From Comamonadaceae bacterium (GTDB taxonomy: Bacteria > Pseudomonadota > Gammaproteobacteria > Burkholderiales > Burkholderiaceae_C): DNA of 6,869 bases. A model generated the notes under the pieces. It saw only the letters and a list, made by a program, of their open reading frames with translations, searched no databases and was not told the origin of the DNA. The stretch is from positions 1-6,869 of the forward strand of contig CANIRI010000133.1 of assembly GCA_947469815.1 (NCBI GenBank). Direction: 5' to 3'. Each line of letters begins with the position of its first letter. Within the stretch, counting starts at the first letter, position 1. The position numbers were made by a program, and so were the translations under genes. Below, piece after piece: positions 1-6,203 of the stretch.

Positions 1-14
1 CCAATACGGTTCAT
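1..14 (-). CDS. hflC: HflC, SPFH-family FtsH modulator (first 4 codons only)
   Basis: Only the start is present: an ATG at 14-12 followed by codons for Asn-Arg-Ile, then the window ends. The assignment rests on position, directly after hflK and 11 bases from its stop, and on the N-terminus Met-Asn-Arg/Lys-Ile, which is typical of beta-proteobacterial HflC. A good Shine-Dalgarno sequence lies 8 bases upstream. A second ATG at 19-17 is in another frame and meets TGA after two codons, so it is not the start. HflC is known to pair with HflK in an inner-membrane complex that encloses and restrains the FtsH protease. Nothing of the protein body is visible, so the call is an inference from context. 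Confidence 0.72.
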
Positions 15-22
15 TCCATGCT

Positions 23-27
23 CTCCT
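23..27 (-). promoter_or_regulatory. Ribosome-binding site of hflC
   Basis: AGGAG on the minus strand, 8 bases before the hflC ATG. It overlaps the hflK TAG stop (28-26), so a ribosome ending hflK sits on the hflC initiation site. This suggests coupled translation and balanced output of the two partner subunits. Confidence 0.7.
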
Positions 28-1399
28 AGCGGGTATCGCGGTCGCGGTTACGCGAGGTATCGCGGCTGCGGGTGTCCAACCCGTTCGACGGGGCAATCGC
101 TGGCGTGGCCGGCTGCGTGGGAACAGGACTGAGCGCTGGTGTCAGCGCATCCATACCGTTCATTTGTAGGATTTTTTCCAATGGCAGGTTCAGCAAGGTC
201 GCACCCTGGCGCGACTCCACCAAGACTTTGGTGACATTGCTGTAAATCTGCTGCATCGCGTCCAAGTACATGCGGTCGCGTGTGACCTGCGGAGCCTTCT
301 GGTATTCGTTGTAAACCGATTTGAATCGCTGCGCATCACCCTGCGCCTGGGCCACGATACGGGCCTTGTAGGCGTCGGCTTCCTCTTTCAAACGCGAGGC
401 CGAACCCACCGCACGGGGAATCACGTCATTGGCATACGCCTGGGCCTCATTTTTGGCGCGTTCGCGCTCTTGACCGGCTTTCAAGACATCGTCAAACGAA
501 GCTTGCACCTGCTCGGGTGGGCGAACCCCACCCTGCTGCAAGTTGATGCCCACCACCTCGATACCCACCTTGTAACGGTCCAGAATGTCCTGCATCAGCG
601 TGCGCACCCGCGGCGCAATCTGGTCACGCTCTTCGGAGAGCGCGGCGTCCATCTTCATTTTTCCGATCACTTCGCGCACCGCTGTTTCAGCAGCCTGAAC
701 CACGGCCTCGCTGGGGTTCTTGCTCTCAAACAAGTAGGCCCTCGCATCGCTCAAACGGTACTGCACCGCGAACTTGATGTCGACAATGTTCTCATCGGCG
801 GTCAGCATGGCGGACTCGCGCAAACCCGTTGCCTTGAGCACGTTGTCGCGGCCAATGTCCACCGAGCGGATCTGCGTGGCGGAAATCGTTTCATGGCGCT
901 GGATGGGATACGGCAGACGCCAATTGAAACCGGCACCCACTGTGTTCTTGTAACCACCAAACTGCGTAATCACCGCCTGTTGGCCCTCTTGCACGATGAA
1001 GAAGCCCGTTCCCAGCCAAATCACGGCCACGATGGCCAAGATCACCCCGGCGCCCAAACCCGCGTTTTTCATGTCCGGCGGCCCCATCGAGCCGCCGCCG
1101 TTGCGCGGTCCCTGCGGACCGCGTGGGCCGCCACCGAACAGGCCGTTGATTTTTTTATTGAAGTCGCGCCACAGTTCGTCCAGGTCCGGAGGGCCATTGC
1201 TCGTGGCCGGGCGCGGGGCCGCGGCGCGGGGTTCTTGCGGGGGCGCAGGCGCCGCCGACGGCTCGTCGGTTTTGGGGTCTTTAGGGTCTTTTGCAGCGTC
1301 GGGGTCGGACCGACCCCAACGGCTGTCATTGAGGTTCCATACCGGTCGCACCCAGCGCGAAACCGCAGCCTGGAAAGTGGAAAACAAGGCAAAACGCAT
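26..1399 (-). CDS. hflK: HflK, SPFH-domain membrane regulator of FtsH
   Basis: HflK is a subunit of the inner-membrane HflKC complex that surrounds FtsH and modulates its proteolysis. The 457-residue product begins with the HflK-type N-terminal motif NLNDSRWGR (22-30). A Pro/Ala/Asp/Lys-rich stretch follows, then WRDFNKKINGLFGGG (77-91) and a Gly/Pro-rich linker (about 88-108). One transmembrane helix spans about 113-135 and leads into VQEGQQAVITQFGGY, the start of the SPFH/band-7 domain (about 136-310). An Ala/Glu/Arg-rich, probably coiled-coil segment covers about 305-365. The Pro-rich tail ends in an Arg/Asp low-complexity stretch (444-457). The ATG has only a weak GAAAG 7 bases upstream, but no better start keeps the conserved N-terminus. 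The gene lies 31 bp after hflX and 11 bp before hflC, the usual hflX-hflK-hflC order. It is slightly longer than E. coli HflK (about 419 aa), mainly in the linker and tail. Confidence 0.96.
   Translation of the reverse strand: MRFALFSTFQAAVSRWVRPVWNLNDSRWGRSDPDAAKDPKDPKTDEPSAAPAPPQEPRAAAPRPATSNGPPDLDELWRDFNKKINGLFGGGPRGPQGPRNGGGSMGPPDMKNAGLGAGVILAIVAVIWLGTGFFIVQEGQQAVITQFGGYKNTVGAGFNWRLPYPIQRHETISATQIRSVDIGRDNVLKATGLRESAMLTADENIVDIKFAVQYRLSDARAYLFESKNPSEAVVQAAETAVREVIGKMKMDAALSEERDQIAPRVRTLMQDILDRYKVGIEVVGINLQQGGVRPPEQVQASFDDVLKAGQERERAKNEAQAYANDVIPRAVGSASRLKEEADAYKARIVAQAQGDAQRFKSVYNEYQKAPQVTRDRMYLDAMQQIYSNVTKVLVESRQGATLLNLPLEKILQMNGMDALTPALSPVPTQPATPAIAPSNGLDTRSRDTSRNRDRDTR
32..65 (-). repeat. 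Two-copy short repeat in the hflK 3' end
   Basis: The 10-mer GGTATCGCGG (plus strand) occurs exactly at 32-41 and 56-65, a period of 24 bases. The intervening bases are also GCG-rich. It encodes the repeated Arg-Asp-Thr elements of the HflK C-terminal tail. The 24-base period keeps frame, so copy-number change would lengthen or shorten the tail by 8 residues. Confidence 0.6.
1104..1123 (-). other. Perfect GC-rich hairpin inside hflK
   Basis: CGCGGTCC and GGACCGCG form a perfect 8-bp stem with a 4-base loop, inside the codons for the Gly/Pro linker (about residues 92-98), just before the transmembrane helix. The symmetry partly follows from the near-palindromic peptide GPRGPQGPR. No T-run follows on the transcribed strand, so it does not look like an intrinsic terminator. 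Any role is unproven. Confidence 0.5.
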
Positions 1400-1430
1400 A
1401 CGTCAGCTTTCTAACGGGAATGGGGGGATG

Positions 1431-2618
1431 TTAAGCGCTCAGCGGCACACAGGTTTGCGCAAGCCCATCGTCATCGTGCATCAGGGACTGTTGCTGCGAG
1501 CCATTCAAGCTTGCAGCCTGCGATAGGCAGTCGCGCAAACCCTGCAAACCGGTCATGGCGCGCGCGCTGATAAAGACCCGCGGACACTGATGTCCATCGA
1601 TTTCGTACGTGTCGACCATGCGCACCGGATGGGCATCAGAGGCCAGCGCGTCGATCTTGTTGAAAACAAGAATTTGCGGCACCTCATGGGCACCGATTTC
1701 CTGCAAGACGGACTGGACCTGGGCGATCTGCTCGGGGAAATTGGGGTTGGACGCGTCCACCACATGCAGCAACAAGTCTGCGTCCACGGCCTCCTGCAGC
1801 GTGGCCTTGAAGGCGTCGACCAGGCCATGCGGCAAATCGCGGATGAACCCCACCGTATCGGACAGGGACACAGAACGCCCCAGGTCACCGAGGTACATCT
1901 GCCGGGTGGTCGTGTCCAGCGTAGCAAACAGTTGATCCGCGGCGTAGGCGCGGGCCTTGACCAGGGCATTGAACAAGGTGGATTTCCCAGCGTTGGTGTA
2001 GCCGATCAATGAGATATTGAAAGTCCCCTTGCGCTCTCTTTGCCGCCGTTGGGTGCTGCGCTGGCGCTGCAATTTGCGCAGCTGCTCTTTGGTGCGAACG
2101 ATGTTGGACGCGATCATGCGCCGGTCCAACTCGATCTGCGTCTCGCCGGGGCCGCCGCGTGCGCCGATGCCGCCGCGTTGGCGCTCCAAGTGCGACCAGC
2201 GCCGGACCAAGCGGGTACTCAGGTACTGCAACCGCGCCAACTCCACCTGCAACTTGCCTTCATGGCTTTTGGCCCTTTGGGCAAAAATTTCCAAAATCAA
2301 AAATGCGCGGTCCGTTACCGGCAATTCCAGCAGGCGCTCGAGGTTGCGTTGCTGGCCCGGGCTGATCGCCTGGTCAAACAGGACTTCTCCCGCACCCAGT
2401 TGGGCTGCCAAGTCTTTGATTTCCTGGGCTTTTCCGCTTCCCACGAACAAGGCAGCATCGGGTGCGCGGCGCTTGCAGGTGATTCGCCCGACCGGCTCTA
2501 AGCCCGCAGTTTGCGCCAGCAAGCCCAACTCTTCCAAGGTGCGGTCGAAATGCGGATGCCCGAAATCCACGCCGACAAGAATGGCCCGCGCGTCAGGGTT
2601 GTTGGAAATTTCTTTCAA
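1431..2618 (-). CDS. hflX: HflX, ribosome-associated GTPase
   Basis: HflX is a cytoplasmic Obg-HflX family GTPase that binds the 50S subunit, splits stalled or heat-damaged ribosomes and helps ribosome recovery. In the 395-residue product, the N-terminal nucleotide-binding domain covers about 11-130. The family signature GGIGARGGPGE is at 149-159, followed by a basic helical segment (about 160-197). The G domain has G1 GYTNAGKST (206-214), the Thr-rich G2 region DTTTRQ (235-240), G3 DTVG (254-257), G4 NKID (320-323) and G5 SAR (351-353). All nucleotide-binding motifs look intact. The start is TTG at 2618-2616: upstream in frame there is no ATG, GTG or TTG before a TAG, and family similarity begins by residue 12 (AILVGVDFG). 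Only a poorly spaced AAGG lies upstream, so initiation may be weak or coupled to hfq. The gene lies 60 bp after hfq and 31 bp before hflK. Confidence 0.96.
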   Translation of the reverse strand: MKEISNNPDARAILVGVDFGHPHFDRTLEELGLLAQTAGLEPVGRITCKRRAPDAALFVGSGKAQEIKDLAAQLGAGEVLFDQAISPGQQRNLERLLELPVTDRAFLILEIFAQRAKSHEGKLQVELARLQYLSTRLVRRWSHLERQRGGIGARGGPGETQIELDRRMIASNIVRTKEQLRKLQRQRSTQRRQRERKGTFNISLIGYTNAGKSTLFNALVKARAYAADQLFATLDTTTRQMYLGDLGRSVSLSDTVGFIRDLPHGLVDAFKATLQEAVDADLLLHVVDASNPNFPEQIAQVQSVLQEIGAHEVPQILVFNKIDALASDAHPVRMVDTYEIDGHQCPRVFISARAMTGLQGLRDCLSQAASLNGSQQQSLMHDDDGLAQTCVPLSA

Positions 2619-2626
2619 CGCGAATC

Positions 2627-2639
2627 TGGGCCTTGCCCA
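2627..2639 (-). promoter_or_regulatory. Hairpin just upstream of the hflX TTG start
   Basis: On the transcript TGGGC-AAG-GCCCA forms a 5-bp stem with a 3-base loop, ending 8 bases before the TTG start. The only AAGG that could act as Shine-Dalgarno (2634-2631) lies in the loop and the first stem base. The hairpin could therefore limit ribosome access. The structure is short and its effect is inferred. Confidence 0.35.
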
Positions 2640-2678
2640 TACGCGCTATCGCTGACTATGCGGTACAAGCGGTTTGTT

Positions 2679-2918
2679 TTACGCGTCATCGCCAGTGGGT
2701 GGCGTGAAGTTCACGGCGCGACCGGGAACAATGGTGGAGATCGCATGCTTGTAAACCATTTGGGTCACGGTATTGCGCAGTAGAACCACGTATTGGTCAA
2801 AGGATTCGATCTGACCCTGCAGTTTGATTCCATTCACCAGATAAATGGCAACAGGCACATGCTCTTTACGCAAAGCATTGAGGAAGGGGTCTTGCAGAAG
2901 TTGGCCTTTGTTGGTCAC
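2679..2918 (-). CDS. hfq: Hfq, RNA chaperone (GTG start)
   Basis: Hfq is the hexameric Sm-like chaperone that pairs small RNAs with mRNAs. From the GTG at 2918-2916 the product is 79 residues, [12 protein letters not shown] onward, matching the conserved Hfq N-terminus. The Sm1 part includes [25 protein letters not shown] (about 23-47) and Sm2 includes the YKHAIST motif (56-62). The uridine-binding residues Q9 and Y56-K57-H58 are present. A GGAA lies 6 bases before the GTG. The frame can be extended to a TTG at 2948, adding ten residues with no family likeness and no Shine-Dalgarno, so I reject that start. The tail after the Sm core is very short (about 72-79) and ends in Asp-Asp-Ala, whereas E. 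coli Hfq has about 102 residues. The rim segment reads RKEH where E. coli has RRER. The gene sits 107 bp after der and 60 bp before hflX. Confidence 0.97.
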   Translation of the reverse strand: MTNKGQLLQDPFLNALRKEHVPVAIYLVNGIKLQGQIESFDQYVVLLRNTVTQMVYKHAISTIVPGRAVNFTPPTGDDA

Positions 2919-2924
2919 GATATG

Positions 2925-2928
2925 TTCC
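2925..2928 (-). promoter_or_regulatory. Ribosome-binding site of hfq deciding the GTG start
   Basis: GGAA on the minus strand, 6 bases before the GTG at 2918. The competing TTG at 2948 has no purine-rich element upstream, so this site supports the 79-residue form. Confidence 0.5.
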
Positions 2929-2983
2929 GTGTTGGATGGATTAAACAAGGGTTAACGATAGCATAGACCACTTGGGCGTCCGC

Positions 2984-3011
2984 TTCATATCCCTACGAAA
3001 GCTGGCACCAA
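2984..3011 (-). promoter_or_regulatory. Candidate sigma-70 promoter for hfq
   Basis: In the 107-bp der-hfq gap, the largest of the window, TTGGTG (3011-3006) could serve as -35 and TATGAA (2989-2984) as -10, separated by 16 bases. This would give a leader of about 58 bases before the GTG. The match to consensus is moderate, and the call leans on the gap size. Read-through from upstream genes is equally possible. No terminator hairpin is visible in the gap. Confidence 0.25.
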
Positions 3012-3025
3012 TTCAGATATTGTTG

Positions 3026-4363
3026 CTAACCCGATTCGGCAAATGGATTTGCCGATGACTTCATCTGTATCCGCAGCGGCGTACCCGTGAGCTTGAACGC
3101 TTTGCGAAAGCGGGCCTCGAGAAAGCGCTTGTAGGTTTCGGTGACATGCTCCAAGGAATTTCCGTGGACCACGATGATGGGCGGGTTCATGCCGCCCTGG
3201 TGGGCGTAACGCAGCTTGGGCCGGTACGCCCCGTTCTTTTTAGGGGTCTGGAACTGAACCGCCTCCAGCAGCAATCGGGTCAGCACGGGCGTGGGCATCT
3301 TGCAGTTGGCAGACCGGTGGGCCTGCGCAATGGAGTCCCACACCGGCCCCAGGCCCTGCCGCTTTTGCGCCGAAATGTAGTGAACATCTGCGAACTTGAG
3401 AAAAACCAAGCGCGTCTCCAGCGAGCGTTTGACCAGCTCGCGCTGGTAAGCATCGACAGCATCCCATTTGTTCACGGCCACAACCACGGCGCAACCGGAT
3501 TCCAAAATGTAGCCTGCAATATGCGCATCCTGATCGGTCACACCCTGTTGCGCATCAATCAGGAGCAACACCACGTTGGCCGAGGCAATGGCCTGCAGGG
3601 TCTTGACCACCGAGAATTTCTCAACCGCCTCAAAAACCTGGCCGCGCCGGCGCAGGCCAGCGGTATCGATCAAGTCAAAGCGCTGCCCACCGCGCTCAAA
3701 CGGCACCGAGATGGCGTCGCGCGTGGTGCCGGGCATGTCAAACGCCACCAAGCGCTCCTCACCGAGCCAGGTGTTGATCAGCGTGGACTTGCCAACATTG
3801 GGCCGACCGGCCACCGCGAGCCGGATCGCGCCATCCTCTGGCACCGCTTCGACCTCGGCCTCGGGATCGATGCCAAAGGACGCGAACACCATGTCCAACA
3901 ATGAGCGCATGCCCTGGCCGTGGGCCGCAGAAATCGGCAGCACCTCGCCCAAACCCAGCTCAAAAAACTCGCCCAGCTGCAGCCCCTGGGTCATGCCCTC
4001 TGCCTTATTCGCCGCGAGCACACAGGTTTTACCCAAACGCCGCAGGTACTTGGCGATCTCATGGTCCTGCACCGAAAGGCCATTGCGGGCGTCGACAACA
4101 AAAACCACGGCATCCGCCTCGGCCACAGCCTGGCGCGTTTGCTTGGCCATTTCCTTGTAAATGCCGCTGACGGCGTCGGGCTCGAAGCCACCGGTGTCCA
4201 CGACGATGAATTCACGTTTACCGTGCGTGGCGTTACCGTAGTGGCGGTCACGCGTCAAACCGGCCAGGTCGGCAACGATGGCGTCGCGGGACTTGGTCAA
4301 TCGGTTGAACAGGGTGGATTTGCCGACGTTGGCACGGCCAACCAGCGCAATCACGGGCTTCAT
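3026..4363 (-). CDS. der: Der (EngA), double-domain ribosome-assembly GTPase
   Basis: Der is an essential GTPase for maturation of the 50S subunit. The 445-residue product has two tandem G domains and a C-terminal KH-like domain (about 355-440). Domain 1 has G1 GRANVGKST (9-17), G3 DTGG (56-59) and G4 NKAE (119-122). Domain 2 has G1 GRPNVGKST (186-194), G3 DTAG (233-236), G4 NKWD (298-301) and G5 SA at 331-332. An acidic linker (about 166-177) joins the two domains. The length is shorter than E. coli Der (490 aa), as in other beta-proteobacteria. Two details stand out: Ala11 replaces the usual Pro in the first P-loop, and Glu122 stands where most G4 motifs have Asp. The ATG start is preceded by AGAGGG, which overlaps the bamB stop 13 bp upstream, so der is probably cotranscribed and partly coupled with bamB. 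Confidence 0.97.
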   Translation of the reverse strand: MKPVIALVGRANVGKSTLFNRLTKSRDAIVADLAGLTRDRHYGNATHGKREFIVVDTGGFEPDAVSGIYKEMAKQTRQAVAEADAVVFVVDARNGLSVQDHEIAKYLRRLGKTCVLAANKAEGMTQGLQLGEFFELGLGEVLPISAAHGQGMRSLLDMVFASFGIDPEAEVEAVPEDGAIRLAVAGRPNVGKSTLINTWLGEERLVAFDMPGTTRDAISVPFERGGQRFDLIDTAGLRRRGQVFEAVEKFSVVKTLQAIASANVVLLLIDAQQGVTDQDAHIAGYILESGCAVVVAVNKWDAVDAYQRELVKRSLETRLVFLKFADVHYISAQKRQGLGPVWDSIAQAHRSANCKMPTPVLTRLLLEAVQFQTPKKNGAYRPKLRYAHQGGMNPPIIVVHGNSLEHVTETYKRFLEARFRKAFKLTGTPLRIQMKSSANPFAESG

Positions 4364-4372
4364 AGATAAGCG

Positions 4373-4378
4373 CCCTCT
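4373..4378 (-). promoter_or_regulatory. Ribosome-binding site of der
   Basis: AGAGGG on the minus strand, 9 bases before the der ATG (4363-4361). It overlaps the bamB TAG stop (4379-4377), which suggests reinitiation or handover of ribosomes from bamB to der. Confidence 0.55.
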
Positions 4379-5519
4379 AATCAGACGCGTAGGCGTACAG
4401 CCCGCCGCGCTGGGTCACTAGGACCAGATTTTTGCCCATAAGAACAGGGCCCAGCGCAACCGCAGACCCATCGGTGACCAGCCGGTTCAGCAGCTTTCCG
4501 TCGCGTGTATCCAAAACGTGCACGAAGCCGGCGCTGTCACCAAAAACCATACTCCGATCCCACACTACCGGCGTCCCCAGGCCGCGAAACCGGAAGTTTT
4601 CGCTGCTCCACAGCACCTCGCCGGTGGCGCGCTGCCAGGCGCGCAGGCGTCCGTCGGCTTCTGTTCCAAAGACCGTGCTGGCATCGCCTGCCAGGCCGGA
4701 ATAGCCGTTCGCCGTGCGTGTCCACAGCAGCCGCCCGTTATTGCCGTCCACACAGCCCACGGCAGATTGGAATGCCCGCATGCACACCACGCTACCCCGC
4801 CGGGTGGTGCCCGCCACGATGTCGGCCAGGCGTTCCACCTCGTTGGTTCCCCGCACGTTCGCCAAGGCCACATCCCAACGGGTGCTGCCGTTTTGCGGAT
4901 TCAAGCCAAGCACGCGGCCACCCAGGCCCACCACCAGGGTGTCGCCCACAGCCATCAGCAAACCAGCTTGCGCAAGGATCAAGGGCTCCCCGGTTCGCTG
5001 CTGCTGCCACAGCCGCTGCCCGGTGGCCGCATCGAAAGCGCTGATCATGCGATCCCCGCCAAGAACAAAAACACGTCCCCCGGCGACCAGCGGCGCGGTC
5101 AGAACCAGTGCTTGGACATTAGCGCGCCAGAGTTCCTTGCCCTGCTCCAGCAATACGAGCGTATTACCCTGGGTCACTACCGCCATGCGCGTGGCATCTC
5201 CACCCAAACCCGAGGTGATCGCAGCACCCAGATCGACACGCCAGTTTTCAACGCCGGTAGCAGCATTCCACGCAACAATCCGGCCGGCTTTGGTCATCAC
5301 CAGCACGTCAGCGCCGTCGGCCTTGATATCCAGGGGTTCCTCGCCAAGCGCTTTGGCGTTGCTCCACACCAATCGAACGGACAGGCTGGATGGGTTGGCC
5401 GCGAGCGCCGCAGGGGTCGGTTTATCCGGGCCCGCGCAGCCGCCCAAGAGAAGGCTTGCCAGCGTTGCTGATAGCAGCAAAGAACGCGGCAAACTGCGCC
5501 AAATGGCCGTGCGTGGCAT
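4377..5519 (-). CDS. bamB: BamB, outer-membrane assembly lipoprotein
   Basis: BamB is a periplasm-facing lipoprotein of the BAM complex that supports BamA in inserting beta-barrel proteins. The 380-residue product starts with a lipoprotein signal peptide: Arg residues, a hydrophobic core and the lipobox L-G-G-C with Cys28 as the lipidated residue. Ala follows at +2, consistent with outer-membrane sorting. The rest is a beta-propeller of PQQ-like repeats. Recurring blades carry A-x-x-G-x-x-x-W patterns, for example [31 protein letters not shown] and [11 protein letters not shown]. The [13 protein letters not shown] segment (about 223-235) matches a conserved BamB block. Length fits the family (E. 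coli 392). The start is ATG at 5519-5517; the TTG just before it would only add one residue. The A of the ATG is also the last base of the yfgM stop (TGATG). GGAG lies 7 bases upstream within a small hairpin. Confidence 0.94.
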   Translation of the reverse strand: MPRTAIWRSLPRSLLLSATLASLLLGGCAGPDKPTPAALAANPSSLSVRLVWSNAKALGEEPLDIKADGADVLVMTKAGRIVAWNAATGVENWRVDLGAAITSGLGGDATRMAVVTQGNTLVLLEQGKELWRANVQALVLTAPLVAGGRVFVLGGDRMISAFDAATGQRLWQQQRTGEPLILAQAGLLMAVGDTLVVGLGGRVLGLNPQNGSTRWDVALANVRGTNEVERLADIVAGTTRRGSVVCMRAFQSAVGCVDGNNGRLLWTRTANGYSGLAGDASTVFGTEADGRLRAWQRATGEVLWSSENFRFRGLGTPVVWDRSMVFGDSAGFVHVLDTRDGKLLNRLVTDGSAVALGPVLMGKNLVLVTQRGGLYAYASD

Positions 5520-6190
5520 CAACCCGCTCCAGCGGGGGCGGGAGGTTCCACGCCCAAGGCGTTGAGCTTGATCTTGATAAGCCGCCGGTACTCTGATTCC
5601 GCATCCATGCTGGCAAAGGCTTTGAGGTATGCCGCTTTCGCCTCCGCCGGCTTGTTTTGCACCGCGTACAGATCGCCCAGGCGGTCTTGCGCCAAGCCTA
5701 CAAAAGCCTCGGCACGCACGGATTCCAAGGTTTTTTGCGCCTGCTCGTACTGCTTGGCCTCCAGCATCAATGCCGAAAGCCGCAACGCTGCGACGGCCCG
5801 GTAACCCTCATCGGAGGCGTTATCGGCCACCCACTGCAAGGCTGCGCTCGCCGTGGCCGAAGCATCATCCTTGCCGCTATCGATCGCCAATTTAGCCACC
5901 AGCAAGCCAGCCTGGGGCGCATAACTGGTGGATGCATAGCGCTGCTTCATGTCATCAAAAGCACGCTGCGCCAAGACCAGGTCCGATGCCCCCGCAGCAC
6001 GCTCCACTTCGTCGAACATGGCCGATGCCTGCGAGGCTTGACGCGCCTGCCAGTAGCGGTAGCCGTTCCAACCTGCAAGCCCGAGCACAACCAACAGCAA
6101 AACGGTGCTGATCGCGCCACCAAAACGGCTCCAAAAGTGCTTGAGCGCATCGAGCTGATCTTGTTCTTCGAGATTGAGATTGGTTGCCAT
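5519..6190 (-). CDS. yfgM: YfgM-type membrane-anchored TPR protein (SecYEG-associated)
   Basis: YfgM is an inner-membrane protein with a periplasmic TPR domain, known in E. coli as an ancillary partner of the SecYEG translocon linked to periplasmic chaperones. The 223-residue product has a short cytoplasmic N-terminus containing the family-like segment EEQDQLDALKHFWSRFG (8-24). One transmembrane helix spans about 25-47, and the Ala-rich helical periplasmic region follows. TPR-like helices are visible at about 143-159 (EAKQYEQAQKTLESVRA) and 166-192 (GLAQDRLGDLY, then KPAEAKAAYLKAF). The C-terminus is a Pro/Ala/Gly tail. E. coli YfgM is 206 aa, so the length fits. ATG at 6190-6188 is preceded by a weak AGG 5 bases upstream, and hisS ends 13 bp before it. 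Its stop overlaps the bamB start by one base, tying an export factor to a BAM component. The exact partner in this lineage is inferred from E. coli. Confidence 0.9.
   Translation of the reverse strand: MATNLNLEEQDQLDALKHFWSRFGGAISTVLLLVVLGLAGWNGYRYWQARQASQASAMFDEVERAAGASDLVLAQRAFDDMKQRYASTSYAPQAGLLVAKLAIDSGKDDASATASAALQWVADNASDEGYRAVAALRLSALMLEAKQYEQAQKTLESVRAEAFVGLAQDRLGDLYAVQNKPAEAKAAYLKAFASMDAESEYRRLIKIKLNALGVEPPAPAGAG
5523..5536 (-). promoter_or_regulatory. Hairpin enclosing the bamB ribosome-binding site
   Basis: The transcript reads CCCGC-TGGA-GCGGG, an all-GC 5-bp stem with a 4-base loop. The bamB Shine-Dalgarno GGAG (5530-5527) is split between loop and stem, 7 bases from the ATG. 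The hairpin lies within the last yfgM codons, so a ribosome translating yfgM would melt it. This fits translational coupling with the TGATG overlap. The structure is seen; the regulatory effect is inferred. Confidence 0.5.
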
Positions 6191-6203
6191 GGATACCTAC
6201 TGG

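Noticed and set aside
470..1414. Plus-strand open frame of 314 codons across hflK
   Set aside because: It is the antisense of the well-supported hflK gene. The product is His/Arg-rich with no recognisable domain, as expected for a shadow frame in GC-rich DNA.
1400..1430. Possible terminator between hflX and hflK
   Set aside because: The 31 bp contain a six-C run on the transcript but no stem-loop and no following T-run.
2919..2948. An Hfq N-terminal extension of ten residues starting at a TTG (2948)
   Set aside because: No Shine-Dalgarno precedes the TTG, the extra residues have no family likeness, and the GTG at 2918 has GGAA 6 bases upstream and gives the standard Hfq N-terminus.
3019..3027. 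Possible Hfq-binding (ARN)3 motif AGC-AAC-AAT at the der stop
   Set aside because: Nine bases of a degenerate motif occur often by chance, and the site lies upstream of the candidate hfq promoter. Not enough to claim Hfq autoregulation.
3146..3904. Plus-strand 252-codon frame opposite der
   Set aside because: It is antisense to der, whose G motifs and KH domain are complete. No recognisable domain on the plus strand.
4627..4644. GCGCGC inverted repeat with a 6-base loop inside bamB
   Set aside because: GCGCGC is self-complementary, and here it arises from repeated Arg-Ala codons in GC-rich coding DNA. No sign of a specific role.
4518..5565. Long overlapping plus-strand frames (317 and 283 codons) opposite bamB
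   Set aside because: Both are antisense to bamB, which has a lipobox and beta-propeller repeats. The antisense products have no motif and compositions typical of shadow frames.
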